Assembly: GCF_018070045.1 (NCBI RefSeq)
Contig: NZ_JAGPYK010000006.1
Location: 186,001 to 250,000, forward strand
Source of the DNA: Micromonospora sp. U21
GTDB taxonomy: Bacteria > Actinomycetota > Actinomycetes > Mycobacteriales > Micromonosporaceae
DNA: 64,000 nt
Direction: 5' to 3'
The notes below the pieces were generated by a model. It worked only from the letters and a program-made list of their open reading frames with translations, made no database searches and had not been told where the DNA came from. Within the stretch, counting starts at the first letter, position 1. Every line of letters begins with the position of its first letter. Positions 9,119-17,307 of the stretch are shown here, one piece after another. A program made the translations under genes and the position numbers.

Positions 9119-10129
9119 ATGCGTGGATGCCGGGTGGGTCTGGTCGGCGCCGGCGGAGTGGCACAGCGGCATGCCCGCGTGCTCGCCGGGTTCGATGACG
9201 TCGAGCTGATCGGGGTCGCCGACGTGGCGCCGGAGGCGGCGTCGGCGCTGGTCGCGCAGCACGGCGGGCGAGCCTGCGCCGATGTCGCCGAGCTGCTGGC
9301 CGCCGGCCCGGACGCGGTGTACGTCTGCGTGCCTCCGTTCGCGCACGGCCCGGCCGAGGAGGCGGTGATCGACGCCGGGGTGCCGATGTTCGTGGAGAAG
9401 CCCGTCGCGGTCGACCTGGTCACCGCCGAGCGGATCGCCGACCTGATCGCCCGGCGCGGGCTGCGTACCGCCGTCGGGCACCACTGGCGCTACCTGAGCG
9501 TGCTCGACCAGGCCCGTGAGCTGCTCGCCGACCGTCCGGTGCGGATGGTCAGCGGCTCCTGGCTGGACAAGGTGCCGCCGGTGGCCTGGTGGTCGCGTCG
9601 GGACCGCTCCGGCGGCCCGGTGGTCGAGCAGGCCGCACACGTGCTGGACCTGATCCGGGTGCTGGTCGGCGAGGCCACCGAGGTCACCGCGTACGGCAAC
9701 GGCACACCGCCGCCGGTGGACGGCGCCGACATCGACTCGGTGACCACCGCTACGCTGCGCTTCGCCGGCGGCGCGGTCGGCACGCTCAACGCGGCCTGCG
9801 TGCTGGGCTGGAAGCACCGCGCCGGGCTGGAGATCCTTGCGGACGGGCTGGCCCTGTCGATCACCGAGGACGGCCTGCTGATCCGCGACACCGACGGTGA
9901 ACGACACGTGTCGGCCGACCCGGAGGCCGCCCGGGTGGCGGTCGACCGGGCCTTCATCGACGCGGTGCGCGGCATCGGCGACGACGTACGCGTCCCGTAC
10001 GCCGAGGCGCTGGGCACCCAGCGACTGGCCCTCGCGGTGGCCGACTCGGCCCGCACCGGCGAGACCGTGCGGCTCGCCACACCCGTCGGGCCGGCGGTGC
10101 TCAGCAGCGGGGTGACCGTCGATGCGTGA
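9119..10129 (+). CDS. Gfo/Idh/MocA family oxidoreductase
   Basis: 336-residue NAD(P)-dependent sugar or cyclitol dehydrogenase-type protein. The dinucleotide-binding GLVGAGGVAQ lies at residues 7-16, and the family marker VEKPVAVD at 92-99 carries the conserved Lys-Pro. A GHHWRY motif at about 120-125 sits at the start of the C-terminal sheet domain. The ATG at 9119 follows GAAGGGG; the upstream in-frame codons are not supported. Its stop overlaps the next gene by 8 bp, so the two are translationally coupled. The substrate is unknown. It diverges from gpgS across a 195-bp promoter region, which suggests co-regulation with that pathway. Confidence 0.88.
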   Translation: MRGCRVGLVGAGGVAQRHARVLAGFDDVELIGVADVAPEAASALVAQHGGRACADVAELLAAGPDAVYVCVPPFAHGPAEEAVIDAGVPMFVEKPVAVDLVTAERIADLIARRGLRTAVGHHWRYLSVLDQARELLADRPVRMVSGSWLDKVPPVAWWSRRDRSGGPVVEQAAHVLDLIRVLVGEATEVTAYGNGTPPPVDGADIDSVTTATLRFAGGAVGTLNAACVLGWKHRAGLEILADGLALSITEDGLLIRDTDGERHVSADPEAARVAVDRAFIDAVRGIGDDVRVPYAEALGTQRLALAVADSARTGETVRLATPVGPAVLSSGVTVDA

Positions 10130-11210
10130 CAAGGTCGTGGTGGTCTCCGCCCCCGGCCGGGTGGAGCTGGTCGAGCAGGACGCCGCCCCGCTGCGCCCCG
10201 GCGCCTTCCGGGTCGAGACGCTGTTCAGCGGCGTCTCCGCCGGCACCGAGCTGAGCTACGTCAAGGGCACCAACCCGTACCTGCACGTCACGTGGAACGC
10301 CGACCTGGGGCTGTTCCAGCCGGGGGAGGCGAGCACCCCGTACCCCGTGACCCGGCTGGGCTACATGCAGGTCGGTCGGGTGGTGGAGAGCGACACCCCG
10401 GCCGTGGCGGTGGGCGTCGTGGGCGCGATGGCCTACGGGCACCGCTCCGGCTGGCTGGCCGACCCGGTCGCCGAGCGGTTCGTTCCGCTCCCCGACGACC
10501 TGGACCCGCTCCTCGGCGTCTACGTCGCGCACATGGGCCCGATCTGCGCCAACGGTCTGCTGCACGCCGCCGCCGACCTGCACGGCGTCGGCGTCCGCTC
10601 GCTCGGCGACGGGGTGCGCGGCCGTCGGGTCGCGGTGGTAGGCGCCGGCGTGGTGGCGCTGCTGACCGCGCTGTTCGCCCGGCGGCACGGCGCCGCCTCG
10701 GTCGTGGTGCTGGACCCGACCCCGCAGCGCCGGCAGGTCGCCGAGGCGCTCGGCCTGGAAACTCTCGACCCGGGCCCGGACGACCCCGCGGTGGTGCTCA
10801 AGACCCGCTGGGCGCACACCGCCGGCGACCGCGGTGCCGACGTGGTGTTCCAGTGCCGGGGGCAGGCGTGGGCGTTGCAGCTCGCGCTGCGGCTGCTGCG
10901 GCCGCAGGGCGCGGTGATCGACCTCGCCTTCTACCAGGGCGGCGCGGACGCGGTCCGGCTGGGCGAGGAGTTTCACCACAACGGGCTGTCGTTGCGCTGC
11001 GCGCAGATCGGTCGGGTGCCGCGCGGGCTCGCGCCCACCTGGGACCGGGAGCGGCTCTCCGCCGAGACCGTCGACCTGCTCCGGGCGTACGGGGACGTCA
11101 TCCGCAAACACGTGGTCTCGGCGGTGGTGCCGTTCGACGAGGCGCCCACCCTGCTCACCGACCTGGCCGAGCGCCGCCGCCAGGAGCTTCAGGTGGTGCT
11201 GGCCGGCTGA
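10122..11210 (+). CDS. Medium-chain dehydrogenase-type oxidoreductase lacking zinc ligands
   Basis: 362 residues of the MDR (alcohol dehydrogenase) superfamily. The N-terminal GroES-like domain has LFSGVSAGTELSYVKG (residues 34-49), where zinc alcohol dehydrogenases carry Cys-Gly-Thr-Asp and a following GHE motif. Both the cysteine and the GHE are absent, so this belongs with the zinc-independent two-domain oxidoreductases. The Rossmann domain begins with VAVVGAGVVALLTA near residue 170, followed by an acidic VVVLDPTPQR strand typical of NAD(H) preference. It starts inside the end of the Gfo/Idh gene (8-bp overlap), so the two enzymes probably act in one pathway. Confidence 0.83.
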   Translation: MRDKVVVVSAPGRVELVEQDAAPLRPGAFRVETLFSGVSAGTELSYVKGTNPYLHVTWNADLGLFQPGEASTPYPVTRLGYMQVGRVVESDTPAVAVGVVGAMAYGHRSGWLADPVAERFVPLPDDLDPLLGVYVAHMGPICANGLLHAAADLHGVGVRSLGDGVRGRRVAVVGAGVVALLTALFARRHGAASVVVLDPTPQRRQVAEALGLETLDPGPDDPAVVLKTRWAHTAGDRGADVVFQCRGQAWALQLALRLLRPQGAVIDLAFYQGGADAVRLGEEFHHNGLSLRCAQIGRVPRGLAPTWDRERLSAETVDLLRAYGDVIRKHVVSAVVPFDEAPTLLTDLAERRRQELQVVLAG

Positions 11211-11249
11211 CCCGACGCCGGAGCGCGCTCTCCGGGTGACGGGGCGGGC

Positions 11250-11255
11250 TACCGT
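11250..11255 (+). promoter_or_regulatory. -10 box (TACCGT) for the ABC exporter gene, leaderless type
   Basis: TACCGT ends 7 nt before the ATG at 11263, the spacing expected when the first transcribed base is the start codon. No Shine-Dalgarno sequence is present between them. Confidence 0.5.
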
Positions 11256-11262
11256 TCCCGCC

Positions 11263-13014
11263 ATGAGCACCCCTGACGCCCGGCCGGTGGGTCTGGCCGC
11301 GCTGCTGCCGTACCTGCGTGAGCACCGCGGCACCCTCGCCGTGGTGGGCGCCCTGTCGCTGGCCGGCGCGGCGGCGTCGCTCGCCCAGCCGCTGCTCACC
11401 CGGTCGGTGCTCGACCGGGTGAGCGCCGGGCACGCGGTGACCGAGCTGGTGGCGGTGCTGGTGGTGCTGGTGGTGCTCGGCGCGGCGATCGGCGGGCTGC
11501 GCGACTTTCTCCTGCAGCGCACCGCCGAGGGGCTGGTGCTGGGCACCCGGCGGCGGCTGGCCGCACACCTGCTGCGGCTGCCCATCGCCGAGTACGACCG
11601 CCGGCGCACCGGCGACCTGCTCTCCCGGGTGGGCTCGGACACCACCCTCCTGCGCGCGGTGGTCACCTCCGGGCTCTTCGAGACGGTCACCGGGGCGGTG
11701 ATGGTGCTCGGCGCCGGCACGGCGATGGTGCTGCTCGACCCGCTGCTGTTCGGCGTCACCCTGCTCGGGGTGGGGCTCGGGCTGGGCTTCGCGGCCACCT
11801 TCGCCCGGCGGGTCCGGGCGCTGGCCCGCGTCGCCCAGGAGCGGATCGGCGAGATGACCTCGGCGGTGGAGCGGGCCATCTCCGCGGCCCGGACCATCCG
11901 GGCCAGCCGGGCCGAGACCCGGGAGGCGGAGATCGTCACCGGCAGCGCCCGGGCGGCGTACGCGGCGGGACTGCGGGTGGCCCGCGTTCAGGCGGTGGTC
12001 GGGCCGATCGGCTCGGTCACCGTGCAGGGCGCCTTCCTGCTGGTGCTCGGCATCGGCGGGGCCCGGGTGGCCGCCGGCGCGATCACCGTCGGCGACCTCG
12101 TCGCCTTCGTCATGTACCTGTTCTTCCTGGCCCTGCCGCTGGCCCAGGTGTTGCGCGCGTACACCCAGTTGCAGACCGGCCTGGGCGCGCTGCAACGGAT
12201 CGAGGAGATCCTGGCGGTGCCGGGGGAGGGCGCGGCGGACCGGCCGGTGGAGAGCGGCGCGACGGCGACCCCGCGCCGTGCCGCCCCGATGATCGAGTTC
12301 GACGGGGTGGGGTTCGGCTACCCGGGCGGAGAACCGGTGCTGCACGAGGTGAGCTTCGCGGTGCCGGCCGGCACCCGCACCGCCCTGGTGGGCCCCTCCG
12401 GCGCCGGAAAGTCCACCCTGCTGGCCCTGGTCGAGCGCTTCTACGAGGTGAGCTCCGGCGCCGTCCGGCTGGACGGCAGGGACGTGCGGGAGCTGCCCCG
12501 CGACATGCTGCGTGCCCAGCTCGGCTACGTCGAGCAGGAGGCCCCGGTGCTGGCCGGCACGCTGCGGGAGAACCTCCTGATCACCACTCCGGACGCCACC
12601 GACGACCGTCTGCACGAGGTCCTCGACAAGGTCAACCTGGCTCATCTGGCGCACCGCTCCCCGCAGGGCCTGGAGGTCCAGGTCGGGGAGGGTGGCGTGC
12701 TGCTCTCCGGGGGTGAGCGGCAGCGGCTGGCCATCGCCCGGGCGCTGCTGGCCGGCCCGCCGGTGCTGCTGCTGGACGAACCGACCAGCAACCTCGACGC
12801 GCGCAACGAGATGGCGCTGCGCCGCGCCATCGACGCGGTGGCCGTCCGCCGGACACTGTTGATCGTGGCGCACCGGCTCGCCACCGTGGTCGACGCCGAC
12901 CAGATCGTCGTCCTCGACGGCGGTCGGGTCGTGGCCGTGGGCACCCACGCCGAGCTGACCGCCACCGACCCGCTCTACCGGGAGCTGGCCACCCATCAGC
13001 TGCTGGTCGGCTGA
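11263..13014 (+). CDS. ABC exporter half-transporter (membrane plus ATPase domain)
   Basis: 583 residues with the type IV exporter layout. A six-helix membrane domain covers about residues 15-310, and the nucleotide-binding domain covers 345-583. The ATPase motifs are intact: Walker A GPSGAGKST (377-385), signature LSGGERQR (481-488), Walker B VLLLDEPTSN with D505 and E506, and the H-loop histidine H537 in IVAHR. A single half-transporter with no partner nearby probably works as a homodimer. The substrate is unknown; drug or lipid export is typical of the family. The ATG at 11263 fits a leaderless transcript, and an in-frame ATG at 11236 is less likely. Confidence 0.9.
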   Translation: MSTPDARPVGLAALLPYLREHRGTLAVVGALSLAGAAASLAQPLLTRSVLDRVSAGHAVTELVAVLVVLVVLGAAIGGLRDFLLQRTAEGLVLGTRRRLAAHLLRLPIAEYDRRRTGDLLSRVGSDTTLLRAVVTSGLFETVTGAVMVLGAGTAMVLLDPLLFGVTLLGVGLGLGFAATFARRVRALARVAQERIGEMTSAVERAISAARTIRASRAETREAEIVTGSARAAYAAGLRVARVQAVVGPIGSVTVQGAFLLVLGIGGARVAAGAITVGDLVAFVMYLFFLALPLAQVLRAYTQLQTGLGALQRIEEILAVPGEGAADRPVESGATATPRRAAPMIEFDGVGFGYPGGEPVLHEVSFAVPAGTRTALVGPSGAGKSTLLALVERFYEVSSGAVRLDGRDVRELPRDMLRAQLGYVEQEAPVLAGTLRENLLITTPDATDDRLHEVLDKVNLAHLAHRSPQGLEVQVGEGGVLLSGGERQRLAIARALLAGPPVLLLDEPTSNLDARNEMALRRAIDAVAVRRTLLIVAHRLATVVDADQIVVLDGGRVVAVGTHAELTATDPLYRELATHQLLVG

Positions 13015-13076
13015 CCGCCGACATCCCGGTCGACATGCCGGCGAGTGCCGGGCCGCGGAAGCCGGCTCGAATCGCG

Positions 13077-13082
13077 TACCGT
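13077..13082 (+). promoter_or_regulatory. -10 box (TACCGT) for secA2, leaderless type
   Basis: TACCGT lies 8 nt upstream of the ATG at 13091, with no ribosome binding site between, consistent with a leaderless or near-leaderless transcript. The same hexamer and nearly the same spacing are seen before the ABC exporter gene. Confidence 0.45.
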
Positions 13083-13090
13083 TGCCGCTC

Positions 13091-15379
13091 ATGGGTGTGT
13101 CGCAACGGTTCAAGAGCAAGTTCCGGCGGTTCCTCCAGCGCCCGGGCTCGACGGTGGATCTCGGTCCGCTGGAGAAGCTGCTGCCGGCGATCGAGGCGCG
13201 CGAGGATGACCTCGCCGCGCTGGACGACGCCGAGTTGACCGAGGCCGCCGGCGCGGCGACCGGCTACGAGGAGATCTGCGCCGTCGGCCGGGAGGCCGCC
13301 CGCCGCAGCCTCGACCAGCGGCCGTACGACGTGCAGCTGCTCGGCGCGATGGCGCTGCTGTCGGGCAAGGTCGCCGAGATGGCCACCGGTGAGGGCAAGA
13401 CCCTGACCGCCACGATCGCCGCGTACGGGCACGTCCGGCTCGGCAACGGGCCGGTGCACGTGCTCACCGTCAACGACTACCTGGCCCGCCGCGACGCCCA
13501 GTGGATGGAGCCGGTCTACACCCTGCTCGGCCTGACCGTGGGCTGGGTCAACGAGGCCTCCAGCCCGCAGGAGCGGCGCGACGCGTACGGGTGCGACGTC
13601 ACGTACGTCTCGGTCAGCGAGGCGGGCTTCGACTACCTGCGCGACCAACTGGTCACCGACGTGGCCGACCGGGTGCAGCCGCCGCTTGCCACCGCGATCG
13701 TCGACGAGGCCGACTCGATCATGATCGACGAGGCCCGGGTGCCGATGGTCCTCGCCGGCTCGGTGCCGGGCGAACAGGATCCGGTGCACGCCGCCGCCGC
13801 GCTGGTGCGCGGGCTGCGTAAGGGCCGGCACTACACGGTCGCCGACGACGGTCGCAGCGTGGCGTTCACCGCCGCCGGCCTGGCCGCCGTCGAGGCCAAG
13901 CTCGGCATCGACCTGTACGACGAGGAGCACGTCGCGCAGCTCTCCGCGGTCAACGTGGCGCTGCACGCGCAGGCCCTGCTGCACCGTGACGTCGACTACA
14001 TCGTCCGGGACGGCTCGGTCGAGCTGATCGACGAGATGCGCGGCCGGGTGGCCCAGCGCCGCCGCTGGCCGGACGGGCTCCAGGCGGCGGTCGAGGCCAA
14101 GGAGGGCCTGGACGCCACCGCCGAGGGCGAGGTGCTGGGCACCATCGCGGTGCAGGCGTACATCGGGCTCTACCCGAAGGTCTGCGGGATGACCGCCACC
14201 GCGGTGCTGGTCGGCGACCAGCTGCGGGAGTTCTTCGACCTCGAGGTGGCGGTGATCCCGCCGAACACCCCGTGCGTCCGGGAGGACGAGCCGGACCGGA
14301 TCTACGCCACCCGGGCGGAAAAGGACGAGGCGCTGATCGACGAGATCCGCCGCTGCCACGAGGCGGGGCGGCCGGTGCTGGTCGGCACGCTGGACGTCAA
14401 GGAGTCCGAGGGGCTGGCCGCCGGGCTGAACGCGGCCGGGGTGCCCTGCGTGGTGCTGAACGCCAAGAACGACGACGAGGAAGCGGCGATCATCGCCGAG
14501 GCCGGCGCGTACGGCGCGGTGACGGTCTCCACCCAGATGGCCGGTCGGGGCGTGGACATCCGCCTCGGCGGCAGCGACCAGACCGACCAGGAGCGGGTGG
14601 CCGAGCTGGGCGGTCTCTACGTGATCGGCAGCGGCCGGCACGACAGCCGCCGGGTGGACGACCAGCTGCGCGGCCGGGCCGGCCGGCAGGGCGACGCGGG
14701 CGGCTCGGTCTTCTTCGTCAGCCTGGAGGACGACCTGGTCGTCCGGCACGCCGCCGACGCGGTGCCGGCGTCGCCGCGGATGAACGCGGACGGCCTGGTC
14801 ACCGACGACCAGGTGGACTACGCGGTGGAGCACGCCCAGCGGGTCGCCGAGGGCGTCAACCACGAGATCCACCGCAACACGTGGCGCTACAGCGTGGTGA
14901 TCGAGCAGCAGCGCGAGGCCCTCGCCCTGCGCCGGGAGCGGCTGCTGACCAGCGACGTGGCCGCGCTGATGCTGCTCGACAAGATGCCCGAGAAGGCCGG
15001 CGAGATGGACGAGGACCTGCTCGCCCGGGCGGGCCGGTCGATCGCGCTCTACCACCTGGACCGGCTCTGGGCCGAGCACCTGGCCGAGCTGTCGGAGGTC
15101 CGCGAGGGCGTGCACCTGCGGGCGCTGGGCCGGCTCGACCCACTGGACGAGTTCCACCGGGCCGCGGTGCCGGCGTTCAACGACCTGGTTCCGGAGATCG
15201 AGGCCCGCACCCTCGCCACCTTCGCCGAGACCGAATTTGACGATGACTGGGAGCCCGAGGACGGCACCCTGGTCCGCCCGACCGCGACGTGGACCTACCT
15301 GGTGCACGACAACCCGTTCGGCTCCGAGCTCGACCGGCTGATCGCGTCGATCGGGCGTCGGCTCAGCGGCGCGCGCTGA
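13091..15379 (+). CDS. secA2: Accessory Sec translocase ATPase SecA2
   Basis: Cytosolic motor that drives export of a subset of proteins through SecYEG. At 762 residues it is shorter than housekeeping SecA (about 950 in actinomycetes) and lacks the C-terminal zinc-binding tail. Visible motifs are Walker A MATGEGKT (97-104), the DEAD box IVDEADSI (203-210), TVSTQMAGRGVDIRLGG in helicase motif V, and the arginine-rich DDQLRGRAGRQGD motif VI. The pre-protein cross-linking region is reduced, as in actinomycete SecA2. The start at ATG 13091 (MGVSQRFKSK) matches the family opening. It sits 76 bp after the ABC exporter and is probably transcribed separately. Confidence 0.92.
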   Translation: MGVSQRFKSKFRRFLQRPGSTVDLGPLEKLLPAIEAREDDLAALDDAELTEAAGAATGYEEICAVGREAARRSLDQRPYDVQLLGAMALLSGKVAEMATGEGKTLTATIAAYGHVRLGNGPVHVLTVNDYLARRDAQWMEPVYTLLGLTVGWVNEASSPQERRDAYGCDVTYVSVSEAGFDYLRDQLVTDVADRVQPPLATAIVDEADSIMIDEARVPMVLAGSVPGEQDPVHAAAALVRGLRKGRHYTVADDGRSVAFTAAGLAAVEAKLGIDLYDEEHVAQLSAVNVALHAQALLHRDVDYIVRDGSVELIDEMRGRVAQRRRWPDGLQAAVEAKEGLDATAEGEVLGTIAVQAYIGLYPKVCGMTATAVLVGDQLREFFDLEVAVIPPNTPCVREDEPDRIYATRAEKDEALIDEIRRCHEAGRPVLVGTLDVKESEGLAAGLNAAGVPCVVLNAKNDDEEAAIIAEAGAYGAVTVSTQMAGRGVDIRLGGSDQTDQERVAELGGLYVIGSGRHDSRRVDDQLRGRAGRQGDAGGSVFFVSLEDDLVVRHAADAVPASPRMNADGLVTDDQVDYAVEHAQRVAEGVNHEIHRNTWRYSVVIEQQREALALRRERLLTSDVAALMLLDKMPEKAGEMDEDLLARAGRSIALYHLDRLWAEHLAELSEVREGVHLRALGRLDPLDEFHRAAVPAFNDLVPEIEARTLATFAETEFDDDWEPEDGTLVRPTATWTYLVHDNPFGSELDRLIASIGRRLSGAR

Positions 15380-15507
15380 CACGTCGGTTCAGCGGCTCCG
15401 GGGTCCCTGTCGCGCATCCACGCGCCGCAGGGACCCCATTTACGCCGTTTCGACCCGGCCTTGCGAGGGTAGTAGGGCTGGTCGGTCCAGTCGGGAGAGA
15501 GCAGACG

Positions 15508-15570
15508 ATGACACAGGTGACGATGCTCGCTGGGTATGCGCGGGAACGTATGGGGGCTGTGGACCGGTGA
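15508..15570 (+). CDS. Possible 20-aa leader peptide overlapping the GAF-ANTAR gene
   Basis: ATG at 15508 follows GGGAGAGAGCAG and encodes MTQVTMLAGYARERMGAVDR. Its TGA overlaps the GTG of the next gene in a GTGA arrangement (15567-15570), the usual sign of translational coupling. It has no recognisable domain. It could be a coupling leader that helps ribosomes reach a GTG start, or a chance frame. Confidence 0.4.
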   Translation: MTQVTMLAGYARERMGAVDR

Positions 15571-16307
15571 ACCTGGACACGCGGGAGCCGGTGCTGCAGA
15601 GCCTCGGTGTGCTGGAGACCGCCGCGCTGCTGCGCGAGCTGACCGCCGGCCTGATCACGCTGACCGATTTCGACGAGGCGCTACTGGCGCTGGTCGGGGT
15701 CGCTCGGGACGCGGTGGCCGGCGTGCGCTGGTGCGGGTTCACCGCCCTGCGCGCTGGCGAGCCGGCCGGGGTGGCCGCCTCCGATGAGCGGCTGGCCGGC
15801 CTGGACGACCTGCGGCACGGGCCCGACTCGCCGGCGATGAGCGCGATCCGGCGCCGGGAGATGGTCCTCGCCGTGGACCTGGCCGGGGAGTCGCGCTGGC
15901 CGGCCTGGACGGCGCGGGCCCGCGACCTCGGGGTCCGCGGTGTCATCTCCGCGCCGGTGGACATCGACGACCACGTGATCGGGGCGATCAACCTGTACGC
16001 CGCCGCGCCGGATCTGCTCACCCCGCAGCACCAGTTGACCGCGATGCTGCTCGCCGAGCACGCCGGCCTGCTGCTGGCCGCTGTCCGGGACCGGGGCCGC
16101 CAGCTCGCGCTCGCCGGTGAGCGGGACGCCTCGCTGCTGCACGACGGCGTGGTGGGGCAGGCCGTCGGCGTGATCATGACGCAGCGTGGGTGCCCGCCGG
16201 CCGAGGCGCTGGAGGTGTTGCGTACCGCCGCGTCCTCGTTGGCCATCCCGCTGCGCGAGGTGGCTGAGCGGCTGGTCCGGACGGTCTCCCGGCAACGCGA
16301 CACCTGA
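15567..16307 (+). CDS. GAF domain plus ANTAR domain regulator
   Basis: 246 residues. Residues 10-165 are a GAF sensor domain (VRWCGFTALRAGEPAG, DDHVIGAINLYAAAPDLLT). Residues 180-242 form an ANTAR RNA-binding domain (DGVVGQAVGVIMTQRGCPPA, ASSLAIPLREVAERLV). ANTAR proteins bind paired RNA hairpins and prevent transcription termination, and GAF-ANTAR pairs are abundant in actinomycetes. No ANTAR target hairpin pair is evident nearby. The GTG start at 15567 is set by homology and by overlap with the preceding short frame; GGGGG lies about ten bases upstream. What ligand or signal the GAF domain senses is unknown. Confidence 0.88.
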   Translation: MNLDTREPVLQSLGVLETAALLRELTAGLITLTDFDEALLALVGVARDAVAGVRWCGFTALRAGEPAGVAASDERLAGLDDLRHGPDSPAMSAIRRREMVLAVDLAGESRWPAWTARARDLGVRGVISAPVDIDDHVIGAINLYAAAPDLLTPQHQLTAMLLAEHAGLLLAAVRDRGRQLALAGERDASLLHDGVVGQAVGVIMTQRGCPPAEALEVLRTAASSLAIPLREVAERLVRTVSRQRDT

Positions 16308-16349
16308 CCCCGGCCGGCTCGCGCGCCCCTCAGCCCTGCGTGTTGCCGC

Positions 16350-16426
16350 TGATCGACTCGGTTTCCTTGATGTCGGGGTGTCGGGGTCGCGGGGATGCCC
16401 CGGTTTCCTGGAACCCGAGTCGATCA
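16350..16426. repeat. Palindromic intergenic repeat, family B copy 1
   Basis: Left arm 16350-16378 begins TGATCGACTCGG, and the right arm 16398-16426 is its imperfect complement. Both arms keep TGATCGACTCGG and GTTTCC or GGTTCC. It lies between the GAF-ANTAR gene and the DUF2231 gene. The same arms recur at 17126 and 47719. Confidence 0.7.
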
Positions 16427-16575
16427 CGCCGGCTTCCGGTCGCCGCACGGCATCGACGGCACAGCCGGGTGCCCGTTCTCCCGGCCGGCGGCGAGTCGGG
16501 CCGCGTCGTTTCGCCGCCACCGGCCTCGGGTAGCACTCTGGTACTGGTGAGCTGCGCCGACCCGGGGGAGGACCG

Positions 16576-17079
16576 ATGCAGAGCCGGCTGCAGGTGCAGG
16601 GGCATCCCATCCAACCGATGCTGGTGACGTTCCCGCTCGGGCTCTTCGCCAGCGCGACCATCTTCGACCTCGCCGACGTCGCCGGTGGTCCGGCCTTCCT
16701 GGGCGAGGTCGGCTACTGGACCGGCGTCGCCGCCCTGGTCGCCGCCGCGCTGACCGCGATCGCCGGCATGGTCGACCTGTGGGACGTGCCCGGCGACCGG
16801 ACCCGCCGGACCGCGATCGCCTTCAACCTGGTGAACGCGGCGATGGCCGGCTTGTTCCTGCTCACCTGCCTGATCCGGGCGCAGGCCCCGCAGCGCGGCG
16901 CGTCGGCCGCGATACTCGTCACCGAGCTGGTCGCGTTGGCCGCGGGCGGGGTCGGCGTGCACCTGGGCGCCCGCCTGATGCGCCAGTTCGACCGGCGCCG
17001 TCGCGCCGAGGCGGGCACGTTCGACGCGCTCGGTGGCGTGACCAGCTCCACCGCCGAGGTCGTCCGTCCTCGCCCGTGA
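16576..17079 (+). CDS. DUF2231 family membrane protein
   Basis: A 167-residue membrane protein of unknown function. The family signature is at the N-terminus, QGHPIQPMLVTFPLGLFASA (residues 8-27), with the conserved His and the Pro pair. Four hydrophobic segments follow, at about 15-35, 48-66, 84-102 and 112-130. The C-terminal 30 residues are basic and cytoplasmic-looking (RQFDRRRRAEAG). GGGGGAGG lies seven bases before the ATG. It is flanked on both sides by family B palindromic repeats. Some relatives are linked to haem or redox membrane proteins, but nothing here supports a specific role. Confidence 0.84.
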   Translation: MQSRLQVQGHPIQPMLVTFPLGLFASATIFDLADVAGGPAFLGEVGYWTGVAALVAAALTAIAGMVDLWDVPGDRTRRTAIAFNLVNAAMAGLFLLTCLIRAQAPQRGASAAILVTELVALAAGGVGVHLGARLMRQFDRRRRAEAGTFDALGGVTSSTAEVVRPRP

Positions 17080-17125
17080 CGCCGCCCGCCCCGCTGGTGT
17101 GATCCGGGTCGCCCGCCCCGCTGGG

Positions 17126-17202
17126 TGATCAACTCGGTATCGGCGATGTCGCGGTGTCCCGGCCGACGGATGCCCCGATGTCGGCGGCACGCAGTGGATC
17201 AC
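17126..17202. repeat. Palindromic intergenic repeat, family B copy 2
   Basis: Left arm 17126-17159 reads TGATCAACTCGGTATCGGCG and onward; the right arm 17169-17202 is a degenerate complement ending in GGATCA. It matches the left arm of the copy at 47719 at most positions. It lies upstream of the methyltransferase gene. Confidence 0.65.
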
Positions 17203-17307
17203 CATGGGACGGGCCGGCCTCCGCGCGTGACGCGGCCGGCCGGAGGGCGGACGGTGCGGCGGCAAATGCGTTGCCAGCGGTACGGGCGTCCGGCGAGGCT
17301 GGCCGGC

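Noticed and set aside
6700..11210. Part of a natural-product gene cluster
   Set aside because: No polyketide, peptide synthetase or sugar-nucleotide genes are present; gpgS is primary metabolism.
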